Origin: Hyposmocoma kahamanoa
Lineage: Eukaryota; Arthropoda; Insecta; Lepidoptera; Cosmopterigidae
Direction of reading: 5' to 3'
Assembly: GCF_003589595.1 (NCBI RefSeq)
Contig: NW_020654684.1
Location: forward strand, 2,525,429-2,589,428
Length of the DNA stretch: 64,000 nucleotides
Of the stretch, positions 56,835 through 64,000 are shown in pieces. The notes beneath the pieces are model-generated. The model was given only the letters and a program-made list of their open reading frames with translations. It searched no databases and was not told where the DNA came from. How positions within the stretch are numbered: position 1 is the first letter of the stretch; each line of letters starts with the position of its first letter. The translations under genes and the position numbers were made by a program.

Positions 56835-56973
56835 TCCGTCCGAAACAATTACTGCCAAATAAGCATTACTGGACCAAATGAAAAGACGCGTGATGCGAAT
56901 GAAACTCATACTTGATACTTGTCTTTTAATTTTGTCGAATATTACTTATTTGACAGTAATTGTTTCGGACGGA
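56835..56973. mobile_element. Fold-back MITE, 29-bp arms
   Basis: Arms TCCGTCCGAAACAATTACTG... (56835-56863) and the complement at 56945-56973 match at 28 of 29 positions. The 139-bp unit has no coding content. No clear target duplication. Confidence 0.7.
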
Positions 56974-57865
56974 GATCGAGGGTAGACCCCCTGAACTGAT
57001 CCGTAACAGTACAGGTAGGTGAGGTAGGCCTCAGTATTGGTTCTTTTTAAATTTGAAAAAAATATTCCACCTCTAAGAGTGGCAAATTAAAACTAACTAA
57101 AACGTGGCAAATAGATCTAATTTCACGAGCTTTTCAAGTCGATTTTTTTAATAAAAAGATTATACAGTTAACAGCGCTGTCTGCGACAACAACGGTTCCA
57201 GGCAGCACAAGCTAAGACACCTCATTTTGCCCTCTGACATGTTTGGCGTACCGTTTATTGTTTGTTTATATTTTTCCTCAACATGTTATTTATGTCAAAA
57301 AGTGTCATTGTGGCAATAAAGGATATTTGTACTAACGTACAAAACTAGGTACGAACAAAAAACAAATCTCGCGTTTCGGGAATTCTCGCAACTACCGTAT
57401 CCTATCTAGTTTTTGCGTTACACAATTGACATAACATTAATTATGCTATATACCATTTCACCCATCGTAATCAATGTAAATTTGTTTTAATTTCAGAGTG
57501 GGAGTAAAATTGCAACGGATGGCATATGGTATACCATTAGCGCAGATATGCGACGAGAGTTATATATTAAAAAAATTCCTTTTATTTGCAAAATATTAAA
57601 ATTATCAACCAATATTTATTATTCAAAGTTTCGTTTTCAACATAAGGAATGATTGGACCAAAAAATATTATTATTTTAGTAAAATTTTTGTATCGCAGAA
57701 AAATACTGAGTTCAGGTAACAATTAGGGTGATGTATCCCTGTGATGTCGCGGAGGTAAACAACCGCATTCGTCTACTGCCATCAGAAACATTTATGCCAA
57801 AATAGATCTTATGGATTTTCGTTATAGCTATGTCGTTTGTATTACGAAAGAGACGACTTACGTTT
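56974..57865. other. Spacer
   Basis: AT-rich. An acceptor-like TTTTAATTTCAG lies at 57486-57497, but the sequence after it does not resemble the missing LAMTOR1 end. Confidence 0.4.
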
Positions 57866-58033
57866 CAAACCAATAGGATATGGTTATTTTGCCTCCTCTA
57901 TGTTGAGTGATAATAACGGAATCCTATTGGTTGTTTAAATAAAAGGGACGAATGGCGTTTAAACGACCAATAGGATATCGTTATTTTGCCCCCTCGTGAT
58001 AATAAAAGAATCCTATTGGTTGATTAAATAAAT
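57866..58033. repeat. Two tandem hairpins with inverted CCAAT motifs
   Basis: Each unit has ACCAATAGGATAT...GTTATTTTGCC and ends GAATCCTATTGGTTG. CCAATAGGAT and ATCCTATTGG form the stem ends of each unit. Units span about 57867-57944 and 57959-58033 and differ at several positions. Confidence 0.75.
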
Positions 58034-58597
58034 TTATTATTTTTTACACTCTTCAGAACTTGAGGTAGCATTTTTCTGCGATTCAACAATAACCTTCTAA
58101 CAGTAGTTTTAAGTTCAGTCTTAATATTTATTCCTATACTAACAGTATTTTTTTTGTATATTAATTTCAATTTAGTAAAAGTTACTCTCTACTATCAGTT
58201 CTTTGTAAATTCCTTATAAATAACCTTCAATTTTAACGTTCGTCATTCCTTTGTCTGGTTTTCTAAACAGGGTGAATTTTTAATATAATCTTAAGTATTA
58301 TTTGTCAATGTCTAGAACAAAATAATAACTTTTGCGTACTATAGACCTAATAAATTCATCCTGACTGTATTCTTCTTCGAGGTAAATATGTGATGACTGA
58401 TTGAAAATATTTGTATATATTAAAAATTGTACATAATTAGTACGGAAAGTTAGAAAAAATCCAGTACTTTGGTTCAAACGACCGTCTCATGACAGGTGAG
58501 CAAAAACTTGACTCATTCATCCTTTGCCTACCGATATGTTGTATATTTATCCACTAACATTACTGCACAAATCGTGTAAGTTTCATGTTCTAATAAT

Positions 58598-58775
58598 AAA
58601 ATTACAGGCACATGGGACTTGTCAACTTGTCTCAGGGTGACGGGCGCAGTGGCAGTGCCCTTTAGATCTTTGTGACCTAAAGCTCTGAGTGGCACTGCAA
58701 CTGTTATGGACTGCAACGGTTATGTCGCTTACCACCAGGCCCGCGACTGGTTCGTCAAGTCACTTAGTATCATAA
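58598..58775 (+). repeat. Interspersed repeat family C, copy 14
   Basis: A plus-strand 3' half: TTACAGGCACATGGGACTTG, CGGGCGCAGTGGCAGTGCCC and CTTACCACCAGGCCC, ending AGTATCATAA. A short ACTGCAACGGTTATG insertion is present. Confidence 0.82.
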
Positions 58776-59523
58776 TTTAAATTTTGAATTGATATGATAA
58801 ATGATACAGTTTAATATTGGGGCGCTATGTGTGGAGCCACCCCGTGAAATATCGTAAAACAAATTTTGTTTACAACTTTGTAATAGTACAATAAAGGTAC
58901 GCGTATGAATATTGCAGATAAGAATGACTCGATGTTTTTGCTCAGCTTTAGTTTCGTACCTACGTAACATACAGATTGTCCAATTGTAAATGTACATTAT
59001 TTAAAATGGATGATCGTTTTCAGTAAGAAAACAGCTACAAATCTTCCTCAGTATTTGTTATTAAAAAAATATCCAATTTTAACGTGAACTTCTTTAATAT
59101 TGACTTCTTTTGAGACAGCCTGTATATAGTGGCGTAGTTGTATTACGTAAACAGAATTTCATAGTTAACATGACATGTATTCAGTTTTTCTACACCAGTG
59201 TTTATCTATAGACACTTAAAATTTCATAAAGTTTAACTTTTATGTCATTTGCTTAATGTTTAGATTTGTAATTTCGAAAAATGACTGTATATTAGCTTAA
59301 AGCCGTGCGATTTTTTACTTGATGAAATATGATATAATTAGATTCCTAATGAAAAACGTGTTAAATCAAAATTAATTTATTTATAAAATATACGTGGATC
59401 TAGGAGGGCTACAAAAGACTATGGAGAACATGGCCCTTGCTGATGTAATGCCATATCTCGTAATAGTTGAGGTTTCTTAAAAAAAATTAATAAACGCACA
59501 AACAAACGTTATAAACCGTTTTT
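58776..59523. other. AT-rich spacer
   Basis: No gene or repeat recognised. Confidence 0.4.
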
Positions 59524-59690
59524 TTCTTGGTTTAGTTAACACACACTTTTTAATGCAATAATAGATGTTAGCTTTGATTATATCACGTAAAGCCTTAGGA
59601 TTACTATTCTTGGTTTAGTTAACACACACTTTTTAATGCAATAATAGATGATAGCTTTGATTATATCACGTAAAGCCTTAGGATTACTAT
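59524..59690. repeat. 83-bp tandem duplication
   Basis: Two copies of an 83-base unit starting TTCTTGGTTTAGTTAACACA differ at one base (GATGTTAG versus GATGATAG). The near identity indicates a recent event. Confidence 0.95.
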
Positions 59691-59997
59691 TGCGTTTGGA
59701 TATTCGCAGCTGTTGGTATTACCAATTTACTGTTAACGGTTCTACTGAAATCAAATCGACAATTAATTATTCTATAAAATGGCAATATTTTTGAAATTTG
59801 TATTAAACAAAGTATTAACCGGTATTATCGCAGTTAGCAATAAAAAGTTTTTTTTACTTCAAAACGGGGAAATTGTCCTTTCTGTATTTGAGTCATATTA
59901 TTTTAACAGCTCTTTCAACAATTGATCGCTACGCCATCTAGTAGATTAAATTATTTCATCAAGTAAAACTACCATAGACATTATGTAAGTAATAATA

Positions 59998-61271
59998 GGG
60001 GTTAAAGTATGAAATTGCCGATTTGTACTGAAAATCTAAATTGTTTATTTTTTAAATTTTTAACAAATTTATTTAATCAAAATAGTTGCCATTATTATCT
60101 ATACATTGCTGCCATCTAATGGGAAGGTTATTAATGCCTTTGCGATAGAACTCCGACGATCTAGACTGCACAAACTGTGTGAAAGCATTTTGTACTGCCT
60201 CCTGGGAAGAAAACTTCTTGTCACGTAGATAATTGTCCAAATCACGAAAAAAATGGTAGTCCGTTGGAGCAAGGTCTGGTGAATACGGAGGATGACGAAT
60301 GGTTTCTAACTGCAGTTCCTGAAGGGTCAAAATGGTTTCTCGTGCTGTGTGAGGTCTCGCGTTGTCGTGGAGCAATAATGGTGAAGATCGATTCATGAGT
60401 CGGGGCTGTTTTACTGCTAGTTTTGTCAACATGGTTCGGAGTTCGGCACAATAGACATCTGCCGTTATTGCTTGACCAGATCGGAGAAAACTATAGTGAA
60501 TAACACCATGCTGAGACCACCAAACAGTTACCATTACCTTTTTATTGGTAAGTTTTGCTTTTGGACACTGTTGTGGCATTTGACCTGGGGTCAGCCATTG
60601 CATTTTTCTTTTCCGGTTATCATAAAGAATCCACTTTTCATCACATGTTACAATTCGATCCAATATTCCTTCATTTCTGTACCGGTTCAACAAGGCAACA
60701 CAAGTTTCAACACGCGTTTCTTTCTGCAGATCAGTCAAATCATGAGGCACCCATTTTTCGTATTTTTTTATTTTATTGATTTGACGCAAGTGAGTCAATA
60801 TTGTGGGTAAGGTAACGTTAAACCATGCCGCTAATTCCTGGGTAGTTTGACTAGGATCGGCTTCCACTATCTCTCTTAATTCATCGTTATTCACCTGTGT
60901 GGGCGGTCTTCCTCGTGGCTCGTTCTTTAAGTCGAAATTTCCATCACGAAAGCGTTTAAACCAAAATCGCACGGTGCGTTCATTAGTAGACCCCTCTCCA
61001 AACGCAGCATTGATATTGCGGGCCGTTTCTGCCGCGTTAGTTCCGCGTCGGAACTCGTATTCAAAAATCACTCGAATTTTCGCAGTATCTTTCTTGTCTA
61101 AATTGAATAACAAAAACAATTGAAAGTCGATATTCAAATGTTTCAAATTTAAAAAAAAAAAATCACAGAAACCATTTGAAAAAGTTTCATTCGAAAACCT
61201 CAAACCATGAAGATTCTATGAAAATTCAAAGAACCTATTGCAATAAAACGGCAATTTCATACTTTAACCCC
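59998..61271 (-). mobile_element. Intact mariner element (cecropia type)
   Basis: 1274 bp with perfect 23-bp terminal inverted repeats (GGGGTTAAAGTATGAAATTG plus three more bases) at 59998-60020 and 61249-61271. TA dinucleotides flank both ends (59996-59997 and 61272-61273). It contains one uninterrupted transposase frame. The length matches full-size mariners (~1.28 kb). Perfect ends and an open frame point to a young insertion. Confidence 0.95.
60073..61203 (-). CDS. Mariner transposase
   Basis: A 376-residue frame. A paired helix-turn-helix region (~45-140) should bind the terminal repeats. WVPHDL (151-156) matches the WVPHEL linker signature. Catalytic Asps are D188 (VTCDEKW), D280 (LLLHDNARPH) and D315 (YSPDLAPTDYH); exactly 34 residues separate the last two, the mariner D34D hallmark. 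The pattern is close to cecropia-type transposases such as that fused in primate SETMAR. It cuts and pastes its own element at TA sites. The usual protein is ~345 residues and would begin near NLDKKD (residue 34); there is no ATG there, and the only ATG upstream adds a hydrophobic, AT-derived extension. The catalytic frame is intact, but its natural start may be lost. Confidence 0.95.
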   Translation of the reverse strand: MRFSNETFSNGFCDFFFLNLKHLNIDFQLFLLFNLDKKDTAKIRVIFEYEFRRGTNAAETARNINAAFGEGSTNERTVRFWFKRFRDGNFDLKNEPRGRPPTQVNNDELREIVEADPSQTTQELAAWFNVTLPTILTHLRQINKIKKYEKWVPHDLTDLQKETRVETCVALLNRYRNEGILDRIVTCDEKWILYDNRKRKMQWLTPGQMPQQCPKAKLTNKKVMVTVWWSQHGVIHYSFLRSGQAITADVYCAELRTMLTKLAVKQPRLMNRSSPLLLHDNARPHTARETILTLQELQLETIRHPPYSPDLAPTDYHFFRDLDNYLRDKKFSSQEAVQNAFTQFVQSRSSEFYRKGINNLPIRWQQCIDNNGNYFD

Positions 61272-61273
61272 TA

Positions 61274-61817
61274 ATACTTTAATGTAGATAGACTTAACAA
61301 ATGTTTAGAATTGACGTTTATTTGACTCGTAGCATCGAATGTCTTAAAAAGGAAGGTTAAGCATTTAAATTCACAATAGAAATGTTGTAACTTCTTAATG
61401 CGTTTTAGAACTTAATGACTGAGAAGCAATTGTCGTACCAACATAGTATATTTTTCTTCTCGAAAACTGTCAAATGTCATTACAGTTCTAAATTGTAAAG
61501 TCCAAGTTTCGGAACTATTCGTATTCTACGGAAGTTGCGGATTGCATTATAAACTATGTGACATTATCATGTTCTCGCTCTGTATTTCGTCTGCAATAAA
61601 TAATTTACCTTTGCAGTCGACACAACCTCAAACGGCTTTGATTCATTCTGCATAATAGTGAAAGTGTCTAATCAACACTTGGGGGAAAAAATATAATATA
61701 GTAAAATTGAGAATATAAACTGTTTAGTATATGGTGTGGAAATACGATTCATGAAAATTTTCACGATAAGAAAAACACAAACTTAGTGTATTCTATAGGT
61801 ACTTTACATATACCAAT
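61274..61817. other. AT-rich spacer
   Basis: Nothing recognised between the mariner and the next MITE. Confidence 0.4.
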
Positions 61818-62103
61818 AATTGACTTACAAATAAATGGACGACGGGTCAAATACAAAAACCACGAAAAAAATGTCCCAAGTCAACCTATTTAAACGTAAT
61901 GACATGTCAAGGAATATGAAAAAGCTAAAACGTTGAATTTAAATTGTAATGTCATCGCAGTACTGTCTAATTTTGCTTGCTTCGCTGTGAGTCGAACAAA
62001 CGAAGACTAAAGCGTGAATGACGCTCTGTATACGATTTTAACGCCCTATAAGTTCGGACACTTTTTAGCGCGAACCCGACGTCCATATAATTGTAAGTCA
62101 ATG
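61818..62103 (-). mobile_element. hAT-type MITE, copy 4
   Basis: 286 bp, starting AATTGACTTACAAATAAATG and ending AATTGTAAGTCAATG, with a perfect 8-bp duplication ATACCAAT (61810-61817 and 62104-62111). The first base differs from the family (A instead of C). Confidence 0.93.
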
Positions 62104-62111
62104 ATACCAAT

Positions 62112-63253
62112 TATTTTTTTTATATCAACTGAACTAAATACAACACGACACGTATAGTATACGATATACATTTTTGAAATGGTTTCAATGTCTCTGCCAC
62201 TCGACCCAAGCGAAATAAACCGTATTATAGTACGGGAAAAATTTGAATTCAAGCTGTAGAGGTAGTATGGAGTCTTAATTGTTAAAAGAATAAAGTTGTT
62301 ATTCGGTTGAGGTTACCCAGGAACATACTTTATTCGAAAAATCGTGTATTCTTTTGTCATATTGTTAAACTTCTCGATATTAGAATGTCGTAACCGTATT
62401 TATCTAATCAAAAGTTTGCCTTAACGGTTTACATATAAGGTCAGCATTTGATGTGACATTTCGCCATATTAGAAGCTTCTCAATTATTATTACATTTCGG
62501 TACCGCCAATTTTATTGTTTGGTAATTTTCTGTTATTTTTGTAAACAGCCATATTTATTTACTAATATTATGCCCTCCGAATTTTGTGAATAAAAAAAGA
62601 AATAAGAAAACAAAATTAGAAAAAAACTAATTTTGTGAAAAAAAGAAACAAAAAAAAAAATAGAACAGGTCCAAAAATTCAGTTGACGTGGTGTTCATTG
62701 AAGGTATCGATTTGTCTGGTTTCGAAACTTGAATGACTTCAAAGCTTGGACTTTAGAAAATAGTGTTGTTCTGGCGTTAGCACGTACGTGGTCCCTTATT
62801 GATTTCTCAGCTTATATTTTTAAAGCGAAATCAGAACGGTCATATCGCACCCTCAGTGATAAAGTGACAAAAAAAAATGTTCGTTTTGCAGAAACTGACC
62901 AAATGAATTATTTTTCATACCAAATAGTAATGGCGCCAGTCAAATTTCATTTATGGCTGGTGCCGCGTGCGATATGTTTTTGTTAAATCTATTTTGTCAG
63001 TGTTCTAAAATTAACCTGGAAGTTTCGTCATTTTAATGCTGAGGTTGCGATATATCTATCTCGCTTGCACTTATGTAAATTGCATAAGAAAAGACGAGGT
63101 ATATGTTATGTATTCATAATTTGTATTTGAAATTGGTTAATTCTTTAAATGTTTGCTATTTTTGTTACATTGTGCACATATTTATGTAACTATTGGTTAA
63201 TAAAGTGATAATGTCCAATAATTGATTTTCTATTAAATGTCAAGCCAGTCTTA
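62112..63253. other. AT-rich spacer
   Basis: An A-rich stretch at 62585-62665 and an 85-codon frame at 62729-62986 without recognisable features. Confidence 0.4.
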
Positions 63254-63519
63254 GGGTCGTATTCCAGAACTCTACTCAATACTCAAGTCAGGACTTGAGT
63301 ATTGCAGTGAGCACTGAAAATTATACTCAAGTCCTTGCCATTAGGGTTGTATTTCCAGTGCTTGAAATCATACTCAAGTCTGCTCAAATCCTGACTTGAG
63401 TATAGTTTAAAGCACTCGAAATCATACTCAAGTCTCTGCAATTGGGGTCGAATTTCCAGTGCTTGAAATCATACTCAGATCTTGACGTGAACACTGAGTA
63501 GAGTTCTGGAATACGACCC
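63254..63519. mobile_element. Harbinger-like palindromic MITE, copy 3
   Basis: 266 bp with ends GGGTCGTATTCCAGAACT and AGTTCTGGAATACGACCC. The flanks are TTA (63251-63253) and TCA (63520-63522), so one base of the duplication has changed. The interior carries several alternating copies of the ATACTCAAGTC / CCAGTGCTTGAAATCATACT module, more than in copy 1. Confidence 0.8.
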
Positions 63520-63522
63520 TCA

Positions 63523-64000
63523 GTGTATATTTCTTCTATAAGTTTTTTATTTTGGCTTCGCGCGGTAAGAGTTTAGCCATTGATCGGTCATTCTCGGCCT
63601 AGTGGTCACTGCCAAATTTCAAACTTTTATTTAAGTCTTTTGATATATTAGAGAATCTGAGATATTAAATAATATTGCACGATAAAAAAATCGAATACTT
63701 AAATAATAACAATTGCCACGGAAATTAGGTGGTGAACACTAGTCCAAGAAAGACCGGGACAGTTTTTTCAGTCAGTTTCTTTGTTTTATCTAGGAATGGG
63801 GAGAGTTTATAAGCCAGGTAAGGTTGAATTATGGAACGGAATAAAAAGTATATTTGCATAGTAAAATTAATATTTTACAACTAACATTCTTTTCTATTTC
63901 TAAAACTAGCTAGAAACTCTAAAAATATCTCTATGATAGTGATGGTTCATGCAATAAATGATATTCCTCACAACTTTAATTCTTTGGTATTTTTTTTTGA
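63523..64000. other. Spacer at window end
   Basis: No gene or repeat recognised. Confidence 0.4.

Noticed and set aside
57486..57560. Acceptor-like TTTTAATTTCAG followed by a frame containing YGIP, as a possible LAMTOR1 last exon
   Set aside because: The YGIP lies in the wrong phase for exon 3 and the rest shows no similarity to the family's C-terminal helix.
60242..61123. Several 70-110 codon frames overlapping the mariner
   Set aside because: They are antisense or off-frame shadows of the transposase.
62729..62986. 85-codon plus-strand frame near the right end
   Set aside because: No recognisable motif, no splice context and ordinary composition for this region; not enough to call a gene.

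Overview
This window reads as a piece of an insect nuclear genome, most likely a moth or butterfly. It is AT-rich and packed with short interspersed repeats. Host exons have GT-AG introns, and the LINE, mariner and tRNA-SINE remnants are of types common in Lepidoptera. Assignment to Lepidoptera is inference from repeat style; no marker gene fixes the species. One run of 622 Ns (55247-55868) is an assembly gap.

Only two host genes are clear, and they form a divergent pair. ERGIC2 (minus strand, 50969-52126, one exon) encodes a membrane protein that cycles between ER and Golgi. LAMTOR1 (plus strand, exons at 52732-52776, 53996-54141 and 55013-55217) encodes the lipidated anchor of the Ragulator complex on lysosomes; its last exon probably lies in the N gap. 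About 600 bp between them must hold both promoters. Weaker hints of host genes are a GC-rich candidate 5' exon with a textbook splice donor (48991-49375, minus) and two unassigned candidate exons near 40.2 and 40.7 kb.

The rest is mobile DNA. Two transposase genes are long and open. One is a cecropia-type mariner (60073-61203, minus) inside perfect 23-bp inverted repeats and TA sites. The other is a RAG1/Transib-like DDE protein (27252-28982, minus) with all three likely catalytic acids, whose conserved C-terminus continues in another frame after a small indel. Several short element families are defined here by their own termini and target duplications: a ~280-bp hAT-type MITE (four copies, each with a perfect 8-bp duplication), a 377-bp MITE nested in another repeat, palindromic Harbinger-like MITEs with TTA duplications, a Tc1/mariner-like remnant with ~68-bp inverted repeats, and two Penelope-like insertions with 13-15 bp duplications.

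Two high-copy families dominate. Family A is a tRNA-derived SINE (10 copies or fragments). Family C is a ~280-bp repeat without a tRNA head (about 14 copies). Decayed Jockey, RTE and CR1-like LINE ends fill much of the remainder. I see no defence system, operon or CRISPR array. The best leads for something undescribed are the RAG1-like gene, the MITE families and the unassigned exons.
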